From CAYWNA01 sp964459305 (GTDB taxonomy: Bacteria > Planctomycetota > Planctomycetia > Pirellulales > Pirellulaceae), in assembly GCA_964459305.1 (NCBI GenBank), contig CAYWNA010000406.1:1-8289 (forward strand): a stretch of 8,289 bases of DNA, given 5' to 3'. Each line of letters opens with the position of its first letter. Within the stretch, counting starts at the first letter, position 1. Both the position numbers and the translations under genes were made by a program. Positions 1 through 7,333 of this stretch are shown piece after piece. The notes under the pieces are model-generated. The model had not been told where the DNA came from, ran no database searches, and saw nothing but the letters and a program-made list of their open reading frames with translations.

Positions 1-219
1 CTCCCGAAACAAAACCCGAACGATCGCAATATTCACGCTATAGCAACTTTGGCGCACCCCAGACGGTGAGGGCGTAATCCGACTGAATTCTCGCGAATCC
101 AGCTACAAACCTATTCCTGCACCCGCTGGTGGGTGAGTTTCTCATGATCGAAGTTGCCTCGTGCTATGCTTTTGCTAGCGTTTCCGGGGTCGCGGTCCGT
201 AATTCAGGAAAGTCTTGCC
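1..219. other. Non-coding leader upstream of the metallohydrolase gene
   Basis: I see no convincing gene here. A small inverted repeat, CACCC (120-124) with GGGTG (131-135) around a 6-nt loop and followed by GAGTTT, could be the tail of an upstream terminator, but the stem is short and there is no proper T-run. No well-spaced -35/-10 promoter pair stands out. TATAGC at 40-45 resembles a -10 box but lacks a good partner. Confidence 0.4.
206..212 (+). promoter_or_regulatory. Ribosome binding site that decides the metallohydrolase start
   Basis: AGGAAAG lies 7 nt upstream of the ATG at 220. The same frame is open back to a TTG at 154 and an ATG at 166, but neither has a purine-rich site at the right distance. 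Only the start at 220 places a clean signal peptide at the N terminus. Confidence 0.65.
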
Positions 220-1764
220 ATGCGACTGACAACCTTTAAATCGATGCTACTGGCAGCAGCATTGCTAGGCATGAGCCAGGCAAGTGGAATAGCTCTCGGC
301 GCCACTGGAGGCGAACTGGAGATCCGTGTGATAGACAAGGACACGGGACGGCCCATCTCCGTGCGGATGCATGTGAAGGATCCACGAGGCAAGCCGGTCA
401 AACCGCCACGCCTTCCGTTCTGGCATGATCATTTCGTCGTACCCGGCAAGGCCGTACTCAAACTCCGCCCCGGCACATACACCTTCGAAATGGAGCGGGG
501 TCCCGAATATCGCATTCGCACGGGACATTTCACCGTCAGACGCGGTGACGCGGACAGCAAGGAAGTCACGCTGGAGCGTTTCGTGGACATGAAGAAGGAG
601 GGTTGGTGGTCTGGCGATTTGCACATTCACCGATCGCTCAGGGACATTGAGTTGCTGATGTTGGCCGAAGATCTGCACGTGGGGCCGGTCGTTACCTGGT
701 GTAACAAGACCAATCAATGGGCGGACGAAGAACCACCTGATTCGCTCGTGGTGCTGTTTGACCAAGATCGCTTCTACCACGTGATGGCCGGCGAGGACGA
801 GCGTGAAGGCGGTGCGTTGCTGTACTTCAATCTCCGCCACCCTTTGCCCATCGCCGGCGCCGAACGCGAGCACCCATCGCCATGCGATTACCTCAAACTG
901 GCTCGCCAGAAAGCCGGCGTTCACGTGGATATCGAAAAGCCGTTCTGGTGGGATATGCCGATCTGGATTGCTAGCGGGATGGTGAATTCGATTGGGCTGT
1001 GTAACAGCCACATGCAGCGCAACGAAATGCGTGCCAACGAAGCAGGGGGCAAGGCGCGAGAAAAGATCGAGTACCCCGATCCACACGGCAACGGCATGTG
1101 GTCGCAAGACATTTACTATCGACTTCTGAATTGCGGCGTGCGAATTCCCCCGTCAGGAGGTAGCGCATCGGGCGAACTAGCAAATCCAGTCGGCTACAAC
1201 CGGGTCTATGTCTACGGCGGCGGGCAATTGGATTATGGCAAGTGGTGGGAGAATCTTCGCGCGGGACAAGTGGTCGTGACAAATGGACCGTTGATTCGCA
1301 ATCCACGCGTCAACGGCGAGTTGCCCGGCCATATCTTCCGAGCGGATGATGAGGAAACCGTCGAGTTGCATGCGGCATTGAACCTTTCGATACGCGAGAA
1401 GGTCGACTACCTGGAAGTCATCAAGAACGGCGAAGTTGCCCATCAGGTTCGGCTGGACGATTGGGCGAAGGCGGGCGGGCGACTGCCGCCGGTCGATTTC
1501 AGCCAGAGCGGATGGATGCTGATTCGGGCCGTAACGAGTAACCCCAAGACATATCGATTTGCTTCGACAGGACCGTACTACGTGGAGATCGGCGATACTC
1601 GGCGGATCAGTAAGAAGGCTGCCCAGTTCTTCCTGGATTGGGTACACGAGCGGGCTCACCGCGTGAAACTGACCGACCCCGACAAGCGCGAAGCCGTGAT
1701 CAAGTACCACCGCGCGGCTCGGGACTATTGGCAGACGCTTGTCGAAACGGCCAATGCCGACTGA
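220..1764 (+). CDS. Secreted CehA/McbA-family metallohydrolase (PHP-like)
   Basis: Exported protein of 514 residues from the chosen ATG. Residues 1-28 form a signal peptide: basic start, hydrophobic run MLLAAALLGM, then small residues with possible cleavage after SQA (21) or near 27-28. Residues about 30-120 form a beta-rich domain (start ELEIRVIDKDTGRP) like the carboxypeptidase-regulatory/Ig-like modules often found in front of this family. The hydrolase part opens with GDLHIH (132-137), whose two histidines are the usual first metal ligands of PHP-type enzymes. Further likely site residues are the acidic GEDERE (about 191-196), the histidine of CNSHMQ (about 264) and the PSGGSASG / NPVGYNRVYV block (about 311-331). 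Characterised relatives include CehA and McbA carbaryl hydrolases, but most planctomycete members have no known substrate, so an esterase or phosphoesterase role is only a family guess. It sits 33 bp before the phosphorylase gene and may share its transcript. The family call is firm; the substrate is unknown. Confidence 0.82.
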   Translation: MRLTTFKSMLLAAALLGMSQASGIALGATGGELEIRVIDKDTGRPISVRMHVKDPRGKPVKPPRLPFWHDHFVVPGKAVLKLRPGTYTFEMERGPEYRIRTGHFTVRRGDADSKEVTLERFVDMKKEGWWSGDLHIHRSLRDIELLMLAEDLHVGPVVTWCNKTNQWADEEPPDSLVVLFDQDRFYHVMAGEDEREGGALLYFNLRHPLPIAGAEREHPSPCDYLKLARQKAGVHVDIEKPFWWDMPIWIASGMVNSIGLCNSHMQRNEMRANEAGGKAREKIEYPDPHGNGMWSQDIYYRLLNCGVRIPPSGGSASGELANPVGYNRVYVYGGGQLDYGKWWENLRAGQVVVTNGPLIRNPRVNGELPGHIFRADDEETVELHAALNLSIREKVDYLEVIKNGEVAHQVRLDDWAKAGGRLPPVDFSQSGWMLIRAVTSNPKTYRFASTGPYYVEIGDTRRISKKAAQFFLDWVHERAHRVKLTDPDKREAVIKYHRAARDYWQTLVETANAD

Positions 1765-1797
1765 ACTCATCATGACGAATGTGACAAGTGCGACGCA
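1765..1797. other. Short spacer with degenerate ATGACGAA repeats
   Basis: The 33-bp gap carries ATGACGAA at 1772-1779. The same octamer recurs at 1811-1818, inside the annotated start of the next gene, with related fragments (GTGAC, GCGACGCAATGAAC) between. This low-complexity run makes the phosphorylase start uncertain. No terminator is visible, which is compatible with read-through from the upstream gene. Confidence 0.4.
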
Positions 1798-4341
1798 ATG
1801 AACATGGCGAATGACGAAAGAACGATGAACTCCGAAAACTCTTGTCGTCCGCTTTCAGACGAACTCGACGGACTGGGGGAGCTTGCCCTCGATTTGCGTG
1901 TAGCGGGCAGCCGAGCCGCCGCTCGCATCTGGCGACAACTGGACGCTAATGCGTACGAGCGATGTGGCAATCCGTACATGGTTCTGCAGAATGTCGAAGA
2001 GGAGCGTCTGGTCGAGATAGGCGCTGACGAGGGTTTCGTTGCCGAATTGAGGCGCTGGCGCACGTGGTACGAGCGCTATTTGGACGCGCCGGGATGGTTT
2101 ACAGAGAACCACGGTGAGTCCGAACTGAAAGGCGTCGCGTATTTCAGCACGGAGTTTGGACTCAGCGAATCCCTGTCCATCTACTCGGGCGGTCTCGGCA
2201 TCTTGGCAGGTGATTACTTGAAGAGTGCCAGCGACTTAAGTGTTCCAGTGGTCGGCATCGGATTGTTGTACCGACAGAGTAGCTTCCGCCAAATGGTAGC
2301 CGACGATGGTTGGCAGGTGGAAGCGTTTCCGGTGAACGACCCTGGTTGCCAGCCCATCGCTTCGGTGCTCGATACCGATGGCCGGCCGTTGCAGGTCACA
2401 CTGGAACTGCCTGGGCGGGCACTTCGGCTACGAGTGTGGCAAGCTTGTGTGGGCAAAGTGAGCCTGTATTTGCTTGACAGCAATCACCCGCTCAACAGCG
2501 GCCTGGATCGCAGTATCACATCGAATCTGTTTGCTTCGAGTCCCGACATTCGACTCTTGCAGCGGCTTGTTTTGGGCGTCGGCGGTTGGTGGCTCTTGGA
2601 GAAACTGGGAATCGAAATCGACGTGTGTCATTTGAACGAATCGCACGGAGCGTTTGCACTGCTTGCGCGCGCGGTTTGCTTTGCGGAGAAACACAACGTC
2701 CCCTTCCAAGTCGCTTTGCGGGCAACTCGCGCCGGCAACGTCCTCACGACACACACCGCCCTCGGCGACGATTTCGAGCAGTTCGAACCGACACTACTTT
2801 TGAGACTCATTCAACCGCTCCTCCGCAGAACGGGATTGTCGGCGGACGAAATGCTGGCCATGGGTCGTCGGGATCCGCACGACGTATACGAGCCGTTCAA
2901 CATGGCATATCTTGCGGCTCGCGGCTGCTGCCGGGTGAGCGGCGTTTCTCGTCTGCATGGCCGAGTCAGCAGGGGACTATTCCACGGGCTGTTTCAAGGG
3001 TGGCCCCAGCCGGAAGTCCCTGTCGGATATGTGACCGGCGGCGTGCACACGCCGAGTTGGGTTTCGCAACCGGCCGATGAGCTATGGAGCCAAGCATATG
3101 CGGGCGCCGGACACTGGCTGGAGAACCTCGACGTGGCATCCCGTTCGCTCGAAGGTGCCTCGGACGAGCAACTGTGGGACATGCGTGCCCGGGCGCGAAG
3201 GACGCTGGTTCACTACGTTCGCGACAGGCTGCAGCGGCATTCACAGGATCGCGGCGCTCCGGATGAGAGAATCCGCCAGGTTCAGCATGTGCTTGATCCC
3301 AGCTTTCTCACATTGGGTTTCGCGTGTCGCTTCACCGAGTCCAGACGGCCCAATCTGCTGCTGCACAATGCCGATCGATTTGCGGCAATCCTCTGCAATC
3401 CGGAATGCCCGGCGCAGATCATTGTGGCAGGAAATGCGGATCCCGACGACAACACGGGAAAAGCCATGGTTCAGCAGATGGTGTGGTTCTCACAGCGAGA
3501 AGACGTGCGCGATCGTGTCGTCTTCTTGGAGGACTACGACATGGCCGCTGCACAGCAGTTTGCCGGAGGCATCGACGTGTGGATCAGCAGCCCTCGTCGG
3601 CCCTCTGAAACATGCGGCATCGGGAGCATGAAGACGTTGATTAGCGGTGGACTTCACGCCTCGACCCTCGACGGGTGGTGGGACGAGACAGATAGCCCGA
3701 TGGCTGGCTGGTCAATTGGCGGTGACCGGGAGCACGGGGGGGAATGCGACGCGGACGACGCATGCGAGCTGTACAGCGTGTTGGAACAGCAGATCGTCCC
3801 CGAATTCTATGATCGCGATCAAGACGGCATTCCTTACGCCTGGGTCCATCGGGTTCGAAGGAGCATGAGCACCTTGAGTGGACAATTCAGCAGCGACCGA
3901 ATGGTGCAGGAGTACGTCGAGCAGGCTTATCTGCCGGCTACCCAGTCATACCTGCATCGCGCTGCCGACGGAGCGAGACTTGCCATGGAGCTTGAGGATT
4001 GGCAATCGAAACTCAGCGAGAATTGGCTGCATCTGCGACTTGGCGATATGCGATGCAACGAGGCGGACGAGCGGTGGCACTTTGAGGTGCAAGTGCATTT
4101 TGGCGATCTTGATCCAGCGTCGGTTCAGGTTCAGCTTTTCGCGGATGCCGTACCCGATGACGAGCCGATACGCGTGCCGATGCTTCGTCGAGAGCCAATC
4201 CCCGGTGACGTAGGAGCTTACGTTTATCAGGCATCCGTTGCGGCAGATCGGCCGGCAGACCACTTTACCCCACGAGTTGTGCCCCATCACGGCCAAGCAT
4301 TCGTGCCGCTGGAAGCGTCGCAGTCGTTGTGGTACGGCTAG
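1798..4341 (+). CDS. glgP: Alpha-glucan (glycogen) phosphorylase, GT35, with altered active site
   Basis: Cytoplasmic glucan phosphorylase of the short bacterial type that starts with a DUF3417-like domain. Members release glucose-1-phosphate from glucan ends using phosphate and pyridoxal phosphate. At 847 residues it is full length. Visible landmarks: YFSTEFGLSESLSIYSGGLG (115-134), LLYRQ (156-160), HLNESHGAF (278-286), VSGVSRLHG (380-388), GGVHTPSW (414-421), VVFLEDYDM (574-582), and GSMK with Lys612 as the expected PLP-binding lysine, then TLDGWWDE (623-630). Residues about 710-847 match the usual beta-rich C-terminal extension. Many positions I expect to be near-invariant differ: SETCGIGSMK where relatives have roughly LEASGTSGMK, AGNADP for AGKAHP, TTHTALGDD for TTHTPVPAG, TGGVH for TNGVH, and LLQRLVLG for RQEIVLG. 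Fold identity is secure; activity is not. ATG 1798 lacks a ribosome binding site. ATG 1825 has a weak GAAAG 4 nt upstream and is a fair alternative. The debranching gene follows. Confidence 0.88.
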   Translation: MNMANDERTMNSENSCRPLSDELDGLGELALDLRVAGSRAAARIWRQLDANAYERCGNPYMVLQNVEEERLVEIGADEGFVAELRRWRTWYERYLDAPGWFTENHGESELKGVAYFSTEFGLSESLSIYSGGLGILAGDYLKSASDLSVPVVGIGLLYRQSSFRQMVADDGWQVEAFPVNDPGCQPIASVLDTDGRPLQVTLELPGRALRLRVWQACVGKVSLYLLDSNHPLNSGLDRSITSNLFASSPDIRLLQRLVLGVGGWWLLEKLGIEIDVCHLNESHGAFALLARAVCFAEKHNVPFQVALRATRAGNVLTTHTALGDDFEQFEPTLLLRLIQPLLRRTGLSADEMLAMGRRDPHDVYEPFNMAYLAARGCCRVSGVSRLHGRVSRGLFHGLFQGWPQPEVPVGYVTGGVHTPSWVSQPADELWSQAYAGAGHWLENLDVASRSLEGASDEQLWDMRARARRTLVHYVRDRLQRHSQDRGAPDERIRQVQHVLDPSFLTLGFACRFTESRRPNLLLHNADRFAAILCNPECPAQIIVAGNADPDDNTGKAMVQQMVWFSQREDVRDRVVFLEDYDMAAAQQFAGGIDVWISSPRRPSETCGIGSMKTLISGGLHASTLDGWWDETDSPMAGWSIGGDREHGGECDADDACELYSVLEQQIVPEFYDRDQDGIPYAWVHRVRRSMSTLSGQFSSDRMVQEYVEQAYLPATQSYLHRAADGARLAMELEDWQSKLSENWLHLRLGDMRCNEADERWHFEVQVHFGDLDPASVQVQLFADAVPDDEPIRVPMLRREPIPGDVGAYVYQASVAADRPADHFTPRVVPHHGQAFVPLEASQSLWYG

Positions 4342-4419
4342 GAGACTGTAGAATCTCCGTTTCAGACGGAAGGCGAAGCGAGTTCCTCGTGTAGTCAGGA
4401 TCGCTCCCGAAGTGATCCT
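4342..4419. terminator. Hairpin cluster after glgP (possible transcript end or processing site)
   Basis: Several short stems follow the stop codon: GGAGA (4341-4345) with TCTCC (4354-4358); TCCGT (4356-4360) with ACGGA (4366-4370), mutually exclusive with the first; CGAG (4379-4382) with CTCG (4386-4389); and a better stem AGGATCGCT (4397-4405) with AGTGATCCT (4411-4419), 9 pairs including one G-T, loop CCCGA. None is followed by a T-run, so a classical intrinsic terminator is not shown. They may stabilise the 3' end of the glgP message or attenuate read-through into the debranching gene. Confidence 0.35.
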
Positions 4420-4431
4420 AGCGTTTACTCC

Positions 4432-4502
4432 ATGTAGCCGAACTCGCCAGAGTTTGGTTTTTCCCACGTTAAGCCACCAAAGTCTGGCGACTTCGGCTAC
4501 AT
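4432..4502. repeat. Nested inverted repeat (REP/BIME-like) between glgP and glgX
   Basis: The left arm starts ATGTAGCCGAACTCGCC (4432-4458) and the right arm (4476-4502) ends CGACTTCGGCTACAT. They pair over 27 positions with two mismatches, around a 17-nt spacer. Each arm also folds alone: CCGAACTC/GAGTTTGG with loop GCCA (4438-4457), and CCAAAGTC/GACTTCGG with loop TGGC (4477-4496). The two arm-to-arm mismatches (4443 x 4491, 4452 x 4482) are the two partners of one inner base pair: C-G in the left hairpin and G-C in the right. This layout resembles paired REP elements. It could act as a transcript-stabilising or terminating structure, or be a small mobile repeat. There is no T-run directly after the right arm. 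It ends 14 bp before the glgX ribosome binding site. Confidence 0.75.
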
Positions 4503-4516
4503 AGACATCGACAGCC

Positions 4517-4520
4517 AGGA
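4517..4520 (+). promoter_or_regulatory. Ribosome binding site of the debranching enzyme gene
   Basis: AGGA is 8 nt before the ATG at 4529. The in-frame TTG at 4523 would leave only 2 nt, so 4529 is the preferred start. Confidence 0.6.
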
Positions 4521-4528
4521 TATTGCCG

Positions 4529-6607
4529 ATGACCAGTTGGTATACCGCAGAGGGTGAGGCGTTTCCGCTGGGGGCGACTTGGATCCCTGAAGAGCAAGCG
4601 TACAACTTTGCGTTATATTCCAAGCATGCCACGAGCGTCACGTTGCTACTGTACACCGATCGCGACTGGGCTCGTCCCTCCGCCAAAGTCCGCCTGAATC
4701 ATCTGCGAAACAAGTCCGGACGCATTTGGCACTGTCGCCTTTCCAAGGCGAAGATGCGCGGGGCAAAGTACTTCGCCTATTCCGTCGACGGTCCGAAATC
4801 TAGTGGTCGGTACGATTTGCACGCGTTTGATCCCGACAAGATCCTCCTCGATCCCTACGCCACGTCCGTTTACTTTCCCGTTACGTTCGATCGCGAGGCC
4901 GCCATGCAGCCCGGATCGAACGCTGGCAAAGCCCCATTGGGTGTGTTGTACGAAGACGAACCGGCGTTCGACTGGGACGACGATAGTTGCCGGTTTCACG
5001 AACATGATTTGATAATCTACGAAATGCACGTAAAGGGTGCCACCAGAAACGCGAACAGCGGCGTTGCACCCAGCAAACGCGGCACGTATTTGGGCTTGAT
5101 CGAGAAGATCCCCTATTTGAAGAAGCTGGGCGTTACGGCGGTTGAACTGCTGCCCGTTCATCAGTTCGATCCTCAGGAGGGCAACTACTGGGGATATATG
5201 CCGCTGAACTTCTTCGCGCCTCACGACGGGTACGCCATCGACCACCGGAACGCGCACAATGAGTTCCGGGAAATGGTCAAGGCGCTGCACGCAGCCGATA
5301 TCGAAGTGATCTTGGACGTGGTGTTCAACCACACCGCGGAATCCGACCATCAAGGGCCCTGCTACAGCTACAAGGGCATTGATAACAGTACGTACTACAT
5401 GACCTCCGGCGAACCGGAAATGCCATACAAGAACTATTCCGGCACCGGCAACACCTTGCACTGCGCCAATCGCTACGTCGGCCGCATGATCTTGGACAGC
5501 CTGCGGCACTGGGTGCAGGAATGCCACGTGGACGGATTTCGTTTTGACCTCGCGTCGGTGTTCGCTCGACGATCCGACGGCTCGGTCTACTGGGGCGACT
5601 CGCCCATCGTCTCGGCGATTCGCTCGGATCCGCTATTGGGCAAGGTGCGATTGATCGCCGAGCCGTGGGACGCACGAGGGCTCTACCAACTGGGCGCCTC
5701 GTTCCCCGGCAAACGCTGGTTGCAGTGGAACGGCAAGTTCCGAGACAACATTCGTCGCTTTGTGCGAGGCGATGCGGGACTAGTGCCGGCTGTCATGTGT
5801 CGCATGTACGGCAGCGACGATTTGTTTCCGGACGACTTGATGAATGCCTATCATCCTTACCAAAGCGTGAACTATGTCACCTCGCACGACGGCTTCACAT
5901 TGTACGACCAAGTCTCCTACAACGAACGCCACAATTGGGCCAACGGAGAAAACAACCAGGACGGTCATGCCCAGAACTACAGTTGGAACTGCGGCTTGGA
6001 AGGCAACGACGGTGCTCCGTCGCACGTCGTTGCCTTGCGCAAACGACAAGTAAAGAATTTTTGCGCCCTTCTGATGCTGTCGAACGGCACGCCGATGTTC
6101 TGTGCGGGAGACGAATTCCTCAACACACAGGGCGGCAACAACAATCCATTCAACCAAGACAACAAGACCACGTGGCTGGACTGGGACCAATTGGGGGCGA
6201 ACGGTGACATGTTTCGCTTCTTCCAACTCATGATTGCCTTTCGCAAATCGCATCCGACGATCGCGCGAAGCCGTTATTGGCGAGACGACATACGTTGGTA
6301 TGGCTGCGGCAAGACAGTCGACATGTCGCACGAGTCGCGGCACTTCGCGTTCTACTTGGACGGCGCCTCGCGGGACGACTCGGATCTGTACGTGATGATC
6401 AACGCCCACAAGGAAGACCGGTTGTTCGAGATCCAGGAGCCCGGATCGGACGGCTGGAAACTAGTTGCCGATACCAGCCGAGAGACCCCGCACGACATTT
6501 TCGAACCGGGCCAAGAACCCAGGGTCAACCGGCCCAAGTACTCCGTCAAGGCACGATCTGTCGTCCTATTAATGCGACCGCGGCCCACGCTTGCGAAGCA
6601 AAGTTAG
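4529..6607 (+). CDS. glgX: Glycogen debranching enzyme GlgX / isoamylase-type GH13
   Basis: Cytoplasmic alpha-1,6-glucosidase of 692 residues, within the usual GlgX/isoamylase size. It hydrolyses branch points, typically in phosphorylase-limit dextrin. An N-terminal beta-sandwich (CBM48-like, about residues 8-105, including GEAFPLGATW and NFALYSKHATSVTLLLY) precedes the catalytic barrel. The barrel shows YEMHVKGAT (164-172), GVTAVELLPVHQFD (201-214) and the four GH13 motifs: DVVFNH (263-268), GFRFDLAS with nucleophile Asp340, LIAEPWD with acid/base Glu378, and VTSHDG with stabilising Asp454. NERHNWANGENNQDGH and AGDEFLNTQGGNNN are typical of GlgX/isoamylases. A small beta domain ends the protein (about 610-684). 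No catalytic residue is missing, in contrast to the phosphorylase upstream. The next gene starts 4 bp after the stop, implying a shared transcript. The structured gap upstream could uncouple its expression from glgP. Confidence 0.93.
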   Translation: MTSWYTAEGEAFPLGATWIPEEQAYNFALYSKHATSVTLLLYTDRDWARPSAKVRLNHLRNKSGRIWHCRLSKAKMRGAKYFAYSVDGPKSSGRYDLHAFDPDKILLDPYATSVYFPVTFDREAAMQPGSNAGKAPLGVLYEDEPAFDWDDDSCRFHEHDLIIYEMHVKGATRNANSGVAPSKRGTYLGLIEKIPYLKKLGVTAVELLPVHQFDPQEGNYWGYMPLNFFAPHDGYAIDHRNAHNEFREMVKALHAADIEVILDVVFNHTAESDHQGPCYSYKGIDNSTYYMTSGEPEMPYKNYSGTGNTLHCANRYVGRMILDSLRHWVQECHVDGFRFDLASVFARRSDGSVYWGDSPIVSAIRSDPLLGKVRLIAEPWDARGLYQLGASFPGKRWLQWNGKFRDNIRRFVRGDAGLVPAVMCRMYGSDDLFPDDLMNAYHPYQSVNYVTSHDGFTLYDQVSYNERHNWANGENNQDGHAQNYSWNCGLEGNDGAPSHVVALRKRQVKNFCALLMLSNGTPMFCAGDEFLNTQGGNNNPFNQDNKTTWLDWDQLGANGDMFRFFQLMIAFRKSHPTIARSRYWRDDIRWYGCGKTVDMSHESRHFAFYLDGASRDDSDLYVMINAHKEDRLFEIQEPGSDGWKLVADTSRETPHDIFEPGQEPRVNRPKYSVKARSVVLLMRPRPTLAKQS

Positions 6608-6611
6608 TACC

Positions 6612-7037
6612 ATGACCAAACGGGTATTGATACTCTGCACGGGCAATTCATGCCGCTCGCAAATGGCCGAGGCTCTTTGGCAAGAGGAAGGCCAAGGCGT
6701 GTGGGAGGCCGCCTCGGCCGGCTCCAATCCAGCAGGCTATGTCCATCCGCTGGCCATCACGGCGATGGGGGAAATCGGCATCGATATCTCGGCGGGTGAG
6801 AGTAAGCACGCCGACCTGTTCAAGAACGAACTGTTCGACGTTGTGGTCACCGTCTGCGATGGTGCCAGAGAGACCTGCCCGGTCTTTCCAGGGGCCAAGC
6901 AGATGCTGCATTGGCCGTTCGAAGATCCGGCCAATGCAGACGGCAGTGACGCAGAGAAACTGGAAGTCTTCCGCAAGGTCCGGGACCAGATTCGCGATAG
7001 AATCAGGCAGCACCTCGGTGAGCCACCAGTCGATTGA
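6612..7037 (+). CDS. arsC: Arsenate reductase, thioredoxin-coupled LMW-phosphatase type
   Basis: Cytoplasmic protein of 141 residues, the usual length for this family. It reduces arsenate to arsenite through an intramolecular disulfide relay regenerated by thioredoxin. The phosphatase P-loop CTGNSCRS (9-16) holds nucleophile Cys9 and Arg15. Cys82 and Cys89 in VCDGARETCP match the spacing of the relay cysteines of the staphylococcal pI258 enzyme, and EDP (104-106) supplies the general-acid Asp105. The cysteine pair argues against a plain low-molecular-weight tyrosine phosphatase. The start at ATG 6612 puts the P-loop right after the first beta strand (KRVLILC); upstream in-frame codons overlap glgX and add nothing recognisable. 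There is no strong ribosome binding site, so translation may be coupled to glgX, whose stop is 4 bp upstream. No arsR, arsB, acr3 or arsM lies in the window, so this is not a standard ars operon, although downstream genes may have been lost where the mobile debris begins. Confidence 0.93.
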   Translation: MTKRVLILCTGNSCRSQMAEALWQEEGQGVWEAASAGSNPAGYVHPLAITAMGEIGIDISAGESKHADLFKNELFDVVVTVCDGARETCPVFPGAKQMLHWPFEDPANADGSDAEKLEVFRKVRDQIRDRIRQHLGEPPVD

Positions 7038-7333
7038 CTCTTGACGGTGTTTGCCATACCGCCGCTTCCACACATCATAGTGTTGTGCGCATGGTGACGC
7101 GGATCACTTCTTCGGTTGTGGTTGGCGTCCTGGTCCAGCGATCCTTGAGTGGACGTTTGTCGAGCTAGGCTCCGGGGGAGTCATACGCGAATACCTGCTC
7201 GATGGCGCATGTCGGACGATAAGAGAATCGACGATAGAGCCGCGATCTATGACAATTGGTGTGCCGAAGATCGCTGACGTTTCGCGGGCGCAGCCCCTGA
7301 ACACTGTTACGCTCGCGTCGGCTGAGGACGCAG
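7038..7333. other. Gene-free stretch between arsC and transposase debris
   Basis: About 300 bp with no frame I can assign to a family. Open frames on both strands have unnatural composition and no motifs. GCGATCT (7242-7248) is inverted at AGATCGC (7268-7274) across a 19-nt gap. No terminator with a T-run follows arsC. The part nearest 7334 could include the outer end of the adjacent insertion element, but I cannot identify a matching terminal repeat because the element's other end is lost. Confidence 0.45.

Noticed and set aside
154..219. 22-residue N-terminal extension of the metallohydrolase from TTG 154 or ATG 166
   Set aside because: It has no ribosome binding site, and the extension would bury the signal peptide that starts at ATG 220.
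265..1107. 280-codon open frame on the - strand inside the metallohydrolase gene
   Set aside because: It is antisense to a well-supported gene with a signal peptide and the GDLHIH motif. Its translation shows no family motif.
3077..3631. 184-codon + strand frame inside glgP, which might suggest a frameshift
   Set aside because: The glgP frame is continuous through this region with landmarks on both sides, and the alternate frame has no motifs.
4476..4528. Nested inverted repeat as a classical Rho-independent terminator
   Set aside because: There is no T-run after the right arm. The T-rich stretch (4458-4462) is in the loop, so a terminator call is not supported.
3946..4686. - strand open frame spanning the glgP end, the hairpin gap and the glgX start
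   Set aside because: It crosses the inverted repeat and two real genes on the other strand and has no recognisable domain. Its VAEVARLWW segment is just the repeat read as protein.
4646..5527. 293-codon open frame on the - strand inside glgX
   Set aside because: It is antisense to a GH13 gene with all four catalytic motifs, and its valine/arginine-rich composition is typical of a shadow frame.
6648..7073. - strand frame over arsC ending upstream with a WKRRYGKHRQESIDWW-like N terminus
   Set aside because: It looked briefly like a protein fragment, but most of it is antisense to arsC and no family could be named.
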